DNA from: Micromonospora sp. MW-13
GTDB lineage: Bacteria; Actinomycetota; Actinomycetes; Mycobacteriales; Micromonosporaceae
Assembly (NCBI RefSeq): GCF_003434305.1
Contig: NZ_QKKX01000060.1
Coordinates: forward strand, 1 to 34,382
Length of the DNA: 34,382 nt
Reading direction: 5' to 3'
Positions 15,164-23,631 of the stretch are shown here, in pieces. The notes under the pieces were generated by a model. That model had not been told where the DNA came from. It did not search any database and worked only from the letters and a program-made list of their open reading frames with translations. Every line of letters begins with the position of its first letter. Position 1 is the stretch's first letter. Made by a program: the position numbers and the translations under genes.

Positions 15164-16758
15164 GCGGGTGCGCCTTCCATCAGTGACCCCGCCATGACGA
15201 GGTCGAGCACCGTGTTCTCGTCCAGTTCGCCGGCAGGCGCCTCGCGCACCATCCGGCCCTCCCGCATCACCAGCACCCGATCGGCCAGGCCCAGCACCTC
15301 GGGCACCTCGCTGGAGACCAGCAGGACCCCGACGCCCCGGGCGGCCAGCTCACGGATCACCTGGTACAGCTCGGCACGGGCGCCGACGTCCACCCCGCGG
15401 GTGGGCTCGTCGAGCAGCAGCAGCCGGGTGTCGCCGAGCAGCCAGCGCCCGACCACCACCTTCTGCTGGTTGCCCCCGGACAGGGTGCGCACCGGCCGCC
15501 GCACGTCGCGGGGGCGCAGCTCCAGGGAGTCCGCGATCCGGTCCGCCTCGGCCCGCTCCCGCCCGGCGTCGGTGAAGCCGAGGCGGGCGTACCGGCCGAA
15601 GGTGGCCAGGGTGACGTTGCGGTAGATCGGCTCGCCGAGCAGCAGCGCCTGGCTCTTGCGCTCCTCGGGGGCCATTCCCATGCCGGCCCGTACCGCCGCG
15701 CCGACGCTGCCCGGGCGCAGCGCGTGCCCGCCCATCCGGATCGTCCCGGCGTGCGCGCGGCGCGCCCCGTAGATGGTCTCCAGCAGCTCGGACCGGCCGG
15801 AGCCGACCAGCCCGGCGATGCCGACGATCTCACCGGCCCGCACGCCGAGCGAGACGTCGGCGAACTCGCCGGACCGGGTCAGGCCGTCGACCCGGAGCAG
15901 CTCCGCGCCGGTGCCGGAGTCGGCCGGGCGGTCCGGGAAGACGTACTCGATGGTGCGGCCGGTCATCCGGGCGACCAGGTCGCGGGTCGGGGTGTCGCGC
16001 GCCGGCAGGTTCGCCGCCGTGGTCCGGCCGTCCTTGAGTACGGTGACCCGGTCGCCGATCTCCCGGATCTCCTCCATCCGGTGGGAGATGTAGATGACCG
16101 CGATGCCCTGCGCGGTCAGCTCCCGGATGATCCGGAACAGGTTGCCCACCTCGTCGTGGGCCAGCACCGCGCTCGGCTCGTCCATGATGATCAGTCGGGC
16201 CTCGTGGGACAGCGCGCGGGCCATGCTGACGATCTGCTTGCCGGCCGCCGGCAGCGCCCGGACCATCCGCCCCGGCGGGATCTCGCCGTGGCCGAGCCGG
16301 CCGAGGATCTGCCGGGTCCGGCGGGCCATCTGGCCGCGGCGGACGAAACCCGCCCGGCGCGGTTCGTGGCCGAGGAAGGCGTTCTCCGCGACCGACAGGT
16401 CCTCGACCAGGTCGAGCTCCTGGTAGATGGTGGCGATGCCGGCGCGCATGGCGGCCTGCGGGTTGGCGAACTCGGCGGGCTGCCCGCGCCACTCGACCTG
16501 GCCGGAGTCGGGGCGGTGCACCCCGGCGAGGACCTTGATCAGGGTGGACTTGCCGGCCCCGTTCTGCCCGAGCAGGCAGTGCACCTCGCCGGCCCGCACC
16601 TCCAGCTGCACCCCGTCCAGCGCCCGTACGCCGGGGAAGGTCTTCACCACGTCGGTGAGGCGCAGCACCACCTCGCCGGGGACGGCGTCGGCAGGCGCCT
16701 CGACCAGCGGACCGGTGGCGGTGTGCGCCGGGTCGGCGGCGGCCTCGTGCGTGGTCAT
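15160..16758 (-). CDS. Sugar ABC transporter ATP-binding protein (RbsA type, two ATPase domains)
   Basis: 532 residues from ATG at 16758, overlapping the ROK stop as ATGA; open frame beyond this is a shadow of the ROK gene. Domain 1 has Walker A GQNGAGKST (64-72), IYQELDLVEDLSVAEN, a degenerate signature ALPAAGKQ and Walker B LIIMDEPSAVL. Domain 2 has GLVGSGRSE in the Walker A position (typical of RbsA second domains), signature LSGGNQQK and LLLLDEPTRGVDVGA. This layout is standard for ribose, xylose and inositol importers, where one polypeptide carries both ATPase domains. It powers the permease at 14030-15163. Confidence 0.95.
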   Translation of the reverse strand: MTTHEAAADPAHTATGPLVEAPADAVPGEVVLRLTDVVKTFPGVRALDGVQLEVRAGEVHCLLGQNGAGKSTLIKVLAGVHRPDSGQVEWRGQPAEFANPQAAMRAGIATIYQELDLVEDLSVAENAFLGHEPRRAGFVRRGQMARRTRQILGRLGHGEIPPGRMVRALPAAGKQIVSMARALSHEARLIIMDEPSAVLAHDEVGNLFRIIRELTAQGIAVIYISHRMEEIREIGDRVTVLKDGRTTAANLPARDTPTRDLVARMTGRTIEYVFPDRPADSGTGAELLRVDGLTRSGEFADVSLGVRAGEIVGIAGLVGSGRSELLETIYGARRAHAGTIRMGGHALRPGSVGAAVRAGMGMAPEERKSQALLLGEPIYRNVTLATFGRYARLGFTDAGRERAEADRIADSLELRPRDVRRPVRTLSGGNQQKVVVGRWLLGDTRLLLLDEPTRGVDVGARAELYQVIRELAARGVGVLLVSSEVPEVLGLADRVLVMREGRMVREAPAGELDENTVLDLVMAGSLMEGAPA

Positions 16759-17933
16759 GACGCCTCCCCGAAGGCCACGTCGCTGGCGAGCACGGCCGCG
16801 CCGGCCACCCCGGCTCGCGGGCCCAGCTCGGACAGGACGACCGGCAGGTTGCCGGTCGCCAGCGGCAGCGAACGGCGGTACACCACGCTGCGGATCTCGG
16901 CGAGCAGGATGTGGCCGAGCTGGGCCAGCCCTCCACCGATCACGATCATCGACGGGTTGGCGAAGCTGACCAGGCCGGCCAGCACGCCGCCGACCCGCCG
17001 GCCGCCGTCGCGGATGAGCTGGATACAGGTCACGTCCCCCTCGACGGCGCCCTCGGCGACGTCCCGGGCGGTGACCACGCCCCGGTTGGCGAGCCGGTCG
17101 GCCAGGGCCGGGGACGATCCGCTGCGGGCCGCGGCGTTCGCCTCCCGGGCCAGCGCGGCGCCGCTGAACAGCGCCTCCAGGCAGCCGGCGTTGCCGCAGG
17201 AGCACATCGGACCGTGCGGGTCGACCTGGATGTGCCCGATGTCGCCGGCGCAGCCGTCGGTGCCCCGGTAGACGTCGCCGCCGAGGAAGATCCCGCACCC
17301 TATGCCGGTGCCGATCTTGACGAACAGGAAGTCGTCCACCGAGTGGGCGACCCCGCCGTGCCGCTCGCCGATCGCCATGATGTTGACGTCGTTGTCGACC
17401 ACCGCCGGGCAGCCGTGCTCGCGGGTCAGCAGCTCGCGGACCGGGAACCGGTCCCAGCCGGGCATGATCGGCGGCGAGACCGGCACCCCGTCGCGGAAGC
17501 TCACCGGGCCGGGCACCCCGATGCCGACCGCGTGCAACCGGTCGTAGGCCCCGTCGACCCGCGCCTTGTGCAGCAGCTCGTTGACCCGTTGCAGGGTCAC
17601 CTTCGGGCCGTTGCGGATGTCCGCCGGTTCCGCGTACGCGGCGACGGTCTCCAGCCGGCCGTTGACCACCTCGAGATCGATCGAGCTGGCCCCGAGGTCG
17701 ACCGCCGCGAAGCGCAGTTGCGGGTTCAGCTCCACCAGCGTGGACCGGCGCCCGCCCCGGGACGCCGCGAGACCGGCCTCGGCGACGTAGCCGAGGGCGA
17801 CCAGCCGCTCCAGCTCGGCGAGCAACCGGGGGCGCGGCATCTGCAACCGGTCCCCGAGCTCCGCCCGGGACACCGCCCCCTCGTCGCGGAGCAACCGCAA
17901 CAGCCGCAGGTGCAGGGGATCCACCGTTCGCAC
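16755..17933 (-). CDS. ROK-family transcriptional regulator, first gene of the sugar ABC operon
   Basis: 392 residues: an N-terminal winged helix-turn-helix (about 8-52, GAVSRAELGDRLQMPRPRLLAEL) and a ROK kinase-like sugar-sensing domain. The sensor shows AVDLGASSIDLEVV, GIGVPGPVS, VDNDVNIMAIGE and VKIGTGIGCGIFLGG. The ROK zinc signature is GHIQVD followed by CSCGNAGCLE (244-253). Two GTG starts are possible. The one at 17939 is only 3 nt from GGAGG, while that at 17933 sits 9 nt away and is preferred. It probably binds the inverted repeat at 18049-18072 and, by likeness, that at 2826-2849, in response to the imported sugar or a phosphate derivative. The ATPase start overlaps its stop. Confidence 0.93.
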   Translation of the reverse strand: MRTVDPLHLRLLRLLRDEGAVSRAELGDRLQMPRPRLLAELERLVALGYVAEAGLAASRGGRRSTLVELNPQLRFAAVDLGASSIDLEVVNGRLETVAAYAEPADIRNGPKVTLQRVNELLHKARVDGAYDRLHAVGIGVPGPVSFRDGVPVSPPIMPGWDRFPVRELLTREHGCPAVVDNDVNIMAIGERHGGVAHSVDDFLFVKIGTGIGCGIFLGGDVYRGTDGCAGDIGHIQVDPHGPMCSCGNAGCLEALFSGAALAREANAAARSGSSPALADRLANRGVVTARDVAEGAVEGDVTCIQLIRDGGRRVGGVLAGLVSFANPSMIVIGGGLAQLGHILLAEIRSVVYRRSLPLATGNLPVVLSELGPRAGVAGAAVLASDVAFGEAS

Positions 17934-17985
17934 CGGCACTCACCTCCGCCTCGGAGTCATTCACACCAACGAAACGTCGATGTGT

Positions 17986-17998
17986 TGTGTCCGACACA
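17986..17998. promoter_or_regulatory. Palindrome overlapping the -10 region of the ROK operon promoter
   Basis: TGTGTC-C-GACACA, perfect 6-bp arms around one base. It overlaps the predicted -10 (17996-18001) and start site, where a repressor would block transcription. It is absent from the otherwise matching promoter at 2773-2802, so it would give this operon an extra control. Confidence 0.4.
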
Positions 17999-18025
17999 GT
18001 AGGAGGCTTCCGTGTCATCTGTCCA
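17996..18025 (-). promoter_or_regulatory. Predicted promoter of the ROK/ABC/Gfo operon
   Basis: TGGACA (18025-18020), 18 bp, TACTGT (18001-17996) on the minus strand. Start near 17989 gives a leader of about 55 nt. Spacing and hexamers match the sugar dehydrogenase promoter (2773-2802). Confidence 0.55.
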
Positions 18026-18048
18026 GAGCTTCGGCCAATCCGACGCTA

Positions 18049-18072
18049 ACTTTTGTACGTTCGAACAAAAGC
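18049..18072. promoter_or_regulatory. Operator copy 2: CTTTTGT-N8-ACAAAAG
   Basis: Perfect 7-bp arms (18050-18056, 18065-18071) around ACGTTCGA. Aligned with copy 1 at 2826-2849, the two share ACTTTTG, a central CGTTC and CAAAAG at identical spacing, on the same strand. It stands 23 bp upstream of TGGACA of the ROK operon promoter. Probable site for the ROK regulator encoded just downstream (inference). Confidence 0.65.
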
Positions 18073-18104
18073 TGATAGTTGATCTAGGAAAGTCGGCAGG
18101 TCGA

Positions 18105-18139
18105 CAGCCGCCCCGCCGCACGGGGGCGGGGCGCGGCTG
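18105..18139. terminator. Candidate terminator after the YihY gene
   Basis: CAGCCGCCCCGCC (18105-18117) pairs with 18125-18139 (GGCGGGG then GGCTG) with a 2-nt bulge across a 7-nt loop. This strong GC stem lies 48 bp past the YihY stop and just upstream of the ROK operon operator, so it would separate the two units. Confidence 0.5.
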
Positions 18140-18186
18140 CGGAGCGTCCAACAGCCGGGCCCGGGGCTCCGACGGGCGGCCCGAGG

Positions 18187-19371
18187 TCAGCGGCCGGCGG
18201 CGGAGTTGCGCCTCTTCCTCAGCTTGCGGTCGTCGCGCAGCTCGACGTACGGCTCGACCTCGGCCGGGTGCCCCGCGGAGATCGCCCGGCTGCGCTCCAG
18301 CTCCGCGTCGAACTCCGCGCCCAGCAGGATCGCGATGTTGCTCAGCCACAGCCAGACCAGGAAGATGACCACCCCGGCCAGCGCCCCGTACGTCTTGTTG
18401 TACGAACCGAAGTTGCCGACGTAGAGGGCGAACAGCCCGGAGACCAGCAGCCAGATCAGCACGGCCAGCAGGCCGCCGGGGCTGACCCAGCGGAACCCGC
18501 CGTGCCGGGCGTTCGGCGACGCCCAGTAGAGGATCGCGAACATCAGGCTGACCAGTACCAGCAGCACCGGCCACTTGGCGACGTTCCACACCGTCACCGC
18601 GGTGGAGCCGATCCCGATGGCGCTGCCCGCCTCCTCGGCGAGCCGTCCGGTGAAGACCACGATCACCGCGCTGGCCAGCAGGAGGACGCCGATCACGGCG
18701 GTCACCCCGGCCCGGATCGGCAGGGTCTTCCAGATCGGCCGCCCCTCCGGCACGTCGTAGATGCTGTTGGAGGCCCGCATGAACGCGGCGACGTACCCGG
18801 AGGCGGACCAGAACGCGGCGAGCAGACCGAGGACGGCGGCGACGCTGGCCAGCCCGCCCGCGTTGGCCGCCTGGTCGATCGCGGCCGAGATGATCTGCCG
18901 GATGTTGCCCTCCGGCACCGCCTGGTTGACCGTGTCCCTGACCCCCTCGGTGGCGCTCGGTCCGAGCAGGCCGAGGAGGGAGATGAGCACCAGCACGCCG
19001 GGGAAGATCGACAGCACCCCGTAATAGGTCAACGCCGCCGCCCAGTCGGTCAGGCTGTCGTCCTGGAACTCCCGGATTGTCCGCTTCAGCGTCGCCAGCC
19101 AGCCGGCGCCCGACAGCTCCGTCGGGCGGTCCGGCCCCTCGCCCGGGCCGACCGGCCGATCCCGAGCCGGGCCACGCCGGTCCCGGTCCGCGTTCCGCCG
19201 GTCCCGGTCCGCGTTCCGCCGGTCCCGGTCCGCGTCCCGCCGGTCCCGGTTCCGGCCGGGCCCCGGACGATCGGCGTCGATCCTGCTCTCGGCGCCCGGC
19301 CGGGCCGCGCCCGCGGTGCGGGCGTCGTCCCCGTCGTGTCCGGCTCGGGCGGAAGTCTCGTCGGAGGCCAT
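18187..19371 (-). CDS. YihY/BrkB-family inner-membrane protein with charged repetitive N-terminus
   Basis: 394 residues from ATG at 19371, preceded by GAGGAGGGG at about 4-6 nt; an ATG 36 nt upstream (19407) has no ribosome site. Residues 1-85 are hydrophilic and include the near-perfect repeats DRDRRNA (about 41-67), encoded by a 21-bp tandem repeat. From about 90 on it is a YihY domain: LKRTIREFQDDSLTDWAAALTYYGVLSIFPG, FWSASGYVAAFMRASNSIYD, then six hydrophobic segments and GGVVIFL-like helices near the end (VVIFLVWLWLSNIAILLGAEFDAELER). The tail is basic. Members were once called ribonuclease BN, but no nuclease activity is expected. Function unknown; it is probably a transporter or envelope protein. 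Confidence 0.92.
   Translation of the reverse strand: MASDETSARAGHDGDDARTAGAARPGAESRIDADRPGPGRNRDRRDADRDRRNADRDRRNADRDRRGPARDRPVGPGEGPDRPTELSGAGWLATLKRTIREFQDDSLTDWAAALTYYGVLSIFPGVLVLISLLGLLGPSATEGVRDTVNQAVPEGNIRQIISAAIDQAANAGGLASVAAVLGLLAAFWSASGYVAAFMRASNSIYDVPEGRPIWKTLPIRAGVTAVIGVLLLASAVIVVFTGRLAEEAGSAIGIGSTAVTVWNVAKWPVLLVLVSLMFAILYWASPNARHGGFRWVSPGGLLAVLIWLLVSGLFALYVGNFGSYNKTYGALAGVVIFLVWLWLSNIAILLGAEFDAELERSRAISAGHPAEVEPYVELRDDRKLRKRRNSAAGR
19175..19254. repeat. 21-bp tandem repeat inside the YihY gene
   Basis: About 3.8 copies of a 21-bp unit (CGCCGGTCCCGGTCCGCGTTC) starting at 19175, 19196, 19217 and 19238. It keeps the frame and encodes DRDRRNA heptads. Copy number may vary between strains. 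Confidence 0.8.
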
Positions 19372-19433
19372 CGCCCCTCCTCGTGGTCGCGGTGTCCACT
19401 CGGACATGCCCCGGGAGGGTGACCGCTAACCCG

Positions 19434-20243
19434 CTACCGGTAGAGCAGGCGTTCCATCCGGCGGGCCGCCACCAGCAGCCCCAGCCCGGTCGCCACCAGC
19501 AGGTACGCCACGTCGAGCAGCCAGGACCACCCGCCGTCGGCCAGCGCGACGCCCCGGACCAGGTGCACCGAGCGGTAGAGCGGGGTCACCTCCACCAGCC
19601 AGCGCAGCGCCGCCGGGTACGTCGTGGCCGGCACGAACGTGCCGGAGAACAGGAAGAGGGCGAACTGCACCGAGGCGAGCAGGTCGAAATCCTGCCAGCT
19701 CCGCAGGAACGTGGCCAGCGCCATGCCCAGCGCGCCGAAGGCGAAGCCGACCAGCACCGCCGCCGGGAAGGCGACCAACGCCCGGACCGCGCCGGTCAGG
19801 CCCATCGCCACCATCACCAGCAGGAACGCCGCCGAATAGGCGCCGCCCCGAACCATCGCCCAGCCCAGCTCGCCGAGGGCGATCTCGAACGGCCGCACCG
19901 GGGTGGCGATCACCCCGTCGTACAGCCGCATGTACTTCATCTTGCCGAAGAGGTTGAAGGAGGTCTCCGCCAGCGCGCCGGTCATCGCCGACGAGGCGAG
20001 CATCGCCGGGGCGACGAAGGCCGCGTACGTCACGACCTGGCCGCCGGGGAGGGTGAGGTCGCCGACCAGTGCGCCCACCCCGACGCCGATGGAGAACAGG
20101 TAGAGCAGCGGCTCGACGAAGCCGGAGGCGAGCAGCAGCCAGTAGACCGGCTTCAGCGCCGCCACGTTGCGCTCGGTCACCGAGGCCGCGCGGCGGGACG
20201 CGGCGGGGACGCCGACCAGCCGGGGCAGGACGAGAGTGAGCAC
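19434..20243 (-). CDS. ABC-2 type transporter permease
   Basis: 269 residues with about 6 membrane helices, of the ABC-2/NodJ-DrrB family: ERNVAALKPVYWLLLASGFVEPLLYLFSIGVGVG, then SFNLFGKMKYMRLYDGVIATPVRPFEIALGE (the cytoplasmic loop that contacts the ATPase) and LFSGTFVPATTYPAALRWL, the family's typical late motif. It starts at GTG 20243, close behind GGGGGTGA; the open frame upstream is a shadow of the neighbouring permease gene. It lies 11 nt after the other permease gene and probably forms a heterodimeric exporter with it and the ATPase at 21743-22672. Substrate unknown (a drug, lipid or polysaccharide in known cases). Confidence 0.9.
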   Translation of the reverse strand: MLTLVLPRLVGVPAASRRAASVTERNVAALKPVYWLLLASGFVEPLLYLFSIGVGVGALVGDLTLPGGQVVTYAAFVAPAMLASSAMTGALAETSFNLFGKMKYMRLYDGVIATPVRPFEIALGELGWAMVRGGAYSAAFLLVMVAMGLTGAVRALVAFPAAVLVGFAFGALGMALATFLRSWQDFDLLASVQFALFLFSGTFVPATTYPAALRWLVEVTPLYRSVHLVRGVALADGGWSWLLDVAYLLVATGLGLLVAARRMERLLYR

Positions 20244-20254
20244 TTCACCCCCTG

Positions 20255-21064
20255 CTAGACGACGAGCCGACGACGGAACGCGCGGTGCGCCAGCAGCCAG
20301 CCGACGACCGCCCAGGCGGCCAGGTAGAGCAGGTGGCCGGCGACCGACCACCGCGGGGCGACGCCCAGGGTGGCCGCCCGGCACAGGTCCACCCCGTGCC
20401 AGAGCGGGGTGGCGTAGGCCAGCCAGCGCAGCGCCCCCGGCAACGACTCGACCGGAAAGAACACCCCGGCGAACAGGGTCATCGGGATCACCGCGAAGCG
20501 GAACAGCATGGCCAGCCAACTGTCGCTGTCCACCGCCGCCGCGTACGCGAACAGCGGGGCTGCGACGGCCAGGCCGACCAGCGCGGCCACCGGCGGCACG
20601 GCCAGCGCCCACGGCGACCGCAACGCCCCGAACAGCGCGGTCACCAGCAGGAACACCACGGTCGAGGTGACCACCCGGAACAGCACGTACAGCAGGTTGC
20701 CGGCCAGGATGTCGCCCACCCGCAGCGGTGTGGCGGCCTGTGCGAAGTAGACCTTGGTCCACTGGAAGCTGCTGTAGACCGGCCAGGTCGAGTCGCCGAC
20801 CGCCACCTGGAGGGCGGTGGAGGCGATCAGCCCGGGCACGATCCAGTCCAGGTAGCGCACCCCGCCGACGCCCTGGTCGATGTACGCCCCCACGCCGAGG
20901 CCGAAGCCGACCATCGTCAGCACCGGCAGCAGGAACGAGGAGAACATCCCGGCCCGCCAGGTGCGCCGGTAGCCCACCAGGAAGTAGCCCAGCGCCGCCA
21001 GGGCGGGCGCTCCCGGCAACGGTCGCGCCGCCCGGCCGGGCAGTTCCTGCCGCGCCACGCCCAT
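20255..21064 (-). CDS. ABC-2 type transporter permease
   Basis: 269 residues from ATG at 21064 (GGGGGTGA 4 nt upstream; a GTG at 21085 is an alternative). About 6 helices with LGYFLVGYRRTWRAGMFSSFLLPVLTMVGFGLGVG, then STWPVYSSFQWTKVYFAQAATPLRVGDILAG and FAGVFFPVESLPGALRWLAYATPLWHG, typical of the NodJ/DrrB family. It is a sister of the permease at 19434-20243 but not a recent duplicate. Both are served by the ATPase at 21743-22672. Confidence 0.91.
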   Translation of the reverse strand: MGVARQELPGRAARPLPGAPALAALGYFLVGYRRTWRAGMFSSFLLPVLTMVGFGLGVGAYIDQGVGGVRYLDWIVPGLIASTALQVAVGDSTWPVYSSFQWTKVYFAQAATPLRVGDILAGNLLYVLFRVVTSTVVFLLVTALFGALRSPWALAVPPVAALVGLAVAAPLFAYAAAVDSDSWLAMLFRFAVIPMTLFAGVFFPVESLPGALRWLAYATPLWHGVDLCRAATLGVAPRWSVAGHLLYLAAWAVVGWLLAHRAFRRRLVV

Positions 21065-21130
21065 CCCGTCACCCCCGCCCTCCACGTCCTCGGCCTTCCT
21101 ACCCCGGGGGTACGACAGGCCGCGGCCACC

Positions 21131-21718
21131 CTACGACCCACTGCCCGGGGGAGTCGCCCGGTTTCCGCGGTCGCCACCCGCCGGCCCGGCCGGCCGGGGC
21201 GCGGTGGCCAGCGTCCACACCGCGTACGCCCAGAGCAGCAGCCCGGCGCCGACGCCGACCACCAGGCCCGGCGCCACGGCCGAGGCGAGCCCGGTGACCA
21301 GGCCCGCGAGCGCGACCAGGCACATCGCGCCGGCGAGCAGCCACAGCCGGGGGTCGCGCAACAGCGGGGTGAGCGGAAGGAAGTGCCCGCCGACGACAGC
21401 GCAGACCAGCACCGGGGCGTACGCCGAACACCCGAGCGCCGCCAGCAGCGCCGCGCCGAGCCCCGCCGCGGCGAACTCGGCCACCACGATGAGCAGGTAC
21501 CGGCGGTCCGCCGCCCGGTCCCGGACGGCCCCCGCCTCGGGGTGGCTGCGCGCCGCGACCACGGCACCGGCCACCGCCGTGACCAGCGCGGCGACGCTGG
21601 CGACCACCAGCAGCGTCCGTAGTGCCGGGCCGGCCGCCGGCACGCTGAACCAGATCGTCGCGAAGACGCCGAGATAGAGGGCGGTGAGTCCGGCCTGGCG
21701 CCGAGGGACGGTGAGCAC
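21131..21718 (-). CDS. Small multi-pass membrane protein in the ABC-2 exporter operon
   Basis: 195 residues, not recognised as a named family. About 5-6 hydrophobic segments: LYLGVFATIWFSVP (N-terminal), LLVVASVAALVTAVAGAVVA, YLLIVVAEFAAAGLGAALLA, YAPVLVCAVVGGHFLPL, LWLLAGAMCLVALAGLVTG and VVGVGAGLLLWAYAVWTLA. Charged residues are confined to short loops, and the tail is Gly/Pro-rich. It starts at GTG 21718 with GGGAG 10 nt upstream. It lies between the ATPase gene (24 nt upstream) and the first permease gene (66 nt downstream), so it is probably co-transcribed and may be an accessory subunit. Confidence 0.8.
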   Translation of the reverse strand: MLTVPRRQAGLTALYLGVFATIWFSVPAAGPALRTLLVVASVAALVTAVAGAVVAARSHPEAGAVRDRAADRRYLLIVVAEFAAAGLGAALLAALGCSAYAPVLVCAVVGGHFLPLTPLLRDPRLWLLAGAMCLVALAGLVTGLASAVAPGLVVGVGAGLLLWAYAVWTLATAPRPAGPAGGDRGNRATPPGSGS

Positions 21719-21742
21719 GAGGGAATTCGCTCCCGGTAGGGG

Positions 21743-22672
<930 letters not shown>

Positions 22673-22774
22673 CACCGCCCGACCCTACCCACCCCCACCG
22701 ACACCCCCCACCGCCGACTTTCCCACCCACCCCGCCCCGCCCTTGCCTCACCCGCCGCGCCGCGCGGCGCCCCT

Positions 22775-22843
22775 CCATGATCGTCTGCTGGAAACGGACA
22801 CGACACGCCGGGCCGGCTCTCCCTGAACGACAGACGATCATGG
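22775..22843. repeat. Inverted repeat with 13-bp perfect arms
   Basis: CCATGATCGTCTG (22775-22787) and CAGACGATCATGG (22831-22843) enclose 43 bp. The right arm abuts the 13-bp repeat array. It may be a REP-like or miniature element; no target duplication could be established. Confidence 0.6.
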
Positions 22844-22844
22844 G

Positions 22845-23009
22845 GCGGCGCGGCAGCGCGGCGCGGCAGCGCGGCGCGGCAGCGCGGCGCGGCAGCGCGG
22901 CGCGGCAGCGCGGCGCGGCAGCGCGGCGCGGCAGCGCGGCGCGGCAGCGCGGCGCGGCAGCGCGGCGCGGCAGCGCGGCGCGGCAGCGCGGCGCGGCAGC
23001 GCGGCGCGG
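22845..23009. repeat. Tandem array of a 13-bp unit, about 12.7 copies
   Basis: The unit GCAGCGCGGCGCG repeats without a single mismatch over 165 bp; the only A of each unit falls every 13 bp from 22855 to 22998 (12 times). Perfect identity points to recent or ongoing copy-number change by slippage. Confidence 0.93.
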
Positions 23010-23030
23010 GCACCGCGCCGGGCACGACGC

Positions 23031-23075
23031 GGGGTGGGGTGGGGTGAGGCGGGGTGGGGTGGGGTGGGGTGGGGT
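23031..23075 (+). repeat. GGGGT array with G-quadruplex potential
   Basis: Eight GGGGT units (23031-23045 and 23051-23075) separated by GAGGC. Four or more G-runs with 1-nt loops on the plus strand make a G-quadruplex likely. It lies 20 bp past the stop of the hypothetical gene at 23095. Confidence 0.75.
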
Positions 23076-23094
23076 GGAACGGCGCGGGGCCGGG

Positions 23095-23631
23095 TTAGAG
23101 GTTGGCGGGGGCGGTGGCGGCGCGGGCGGCGGCGACGAGGCGGTCGGTCTCGGCGACCACCGGCTCGTCGTCGGCCGGAGTGCCGGGGTCGTAGCGGACC
23201 GTCCAGGCCAGGCCGTCCACGCCGGGCACCCGGCGCGCCGCGACCCGGCCGGCGCCTCCGGGCACCGGGTGCTGCTGGGTGTACGCGACCGAACGGGTCA
23301 CCCGCGCGCGAACCTGGTGCGGCAGCTCCCCCGGGTCGAGCAGCAGGTACGTCTCGGTCGGGCAGTCGGCCACCACCAGGTAGCCGTCCCGCTCGGCGAC
23401 CCGCTCGGCGGGCGTGACGGTCAGCTCCCGGCCCGACCAGACGGCCTTGAGGATGTCGTGCCAGCCCAGCCGGTGGCCCCGCCCCGGCAGCCAGAGCCCG
23501 AGGTTGCTGGCGACCACCACGCCGTCGCCCTCGCCGTTGCCGACCGCGGCCCAGGCGAGCACCCGCTCGTCGTCGGCCAGCGGCGGGCGGGCCGCCGGGG
23601 GCAGCTTCGGCCTGCGGTTGAACAGTCCCAT
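23095..23631 (-). CDS. Conserved hypothetical protein translationally coupled to DnaG
   Basis: 178 residues, start MGLFNRRPKLPPAARPPLADDERVLAWA; ATG at 23631 overlaps the dnaG TGA by 1 nt. It contains GVVVASNLGLWLPG, LGWHDILKAVWSGRELTVTP and a long C-terminal helix rich in Ala. There is no signal peptide or membrane segment. The middle part alternates short strands (VVVASNLGLWLP, YLVVADCPTETYLLLDPGELP) and resembles small PH-like or bacterial stress-protein folds, but I do not recognise a family. Its position after dnaG suggests a conserved actinobacterial pairing rather than a known role in replication. Confidence 0.85.
   Translation of the reverse strand: MGLFNRRPKLPPAARPPLADDERVLAWAAVGNGEGDGVVVASNLGLWLPGRGHRLGWHDILKAVWSGRELTVTPAERVAERDGYLVVADCPTETYLLLDPGELPHQVRARVTRSVAYTQQHPVPGGAGRVAARRVPGVDGLAWTVRYDPGTPADDEPVVAETDRLVAAARAATAPANL

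Larger units (their letters stand above)
22673..23094. other. Gene-free, repeat-filled region before the ABC-2 exporter operon
   Basis: About 420 bp without a real gene, although open frames cross it because the repeat has no stops. From left to right it holds a GC-rich stretch, an inverted repeat (22775-22843), an array of a 13-bp repeat (22845-23009) and GGGGT runs (23031-23075). The promoter of the exporter operon should lie near 22680-22770, but I cannot identify it. Confidence 0.55.

Noticed and set aside
18187..19371. Ribonuclease BN annotation for the YihY protein
   Set aside because: The old name came from a mis-assigned gene; the sequence is a multi-pass membrane protein without nuclease motifs.
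22775..22843. tRNA or other structured RNA gene
   Set aside because: Only the outer arms pair; no cloverleaf arms, no CCA or T-loop pattern.
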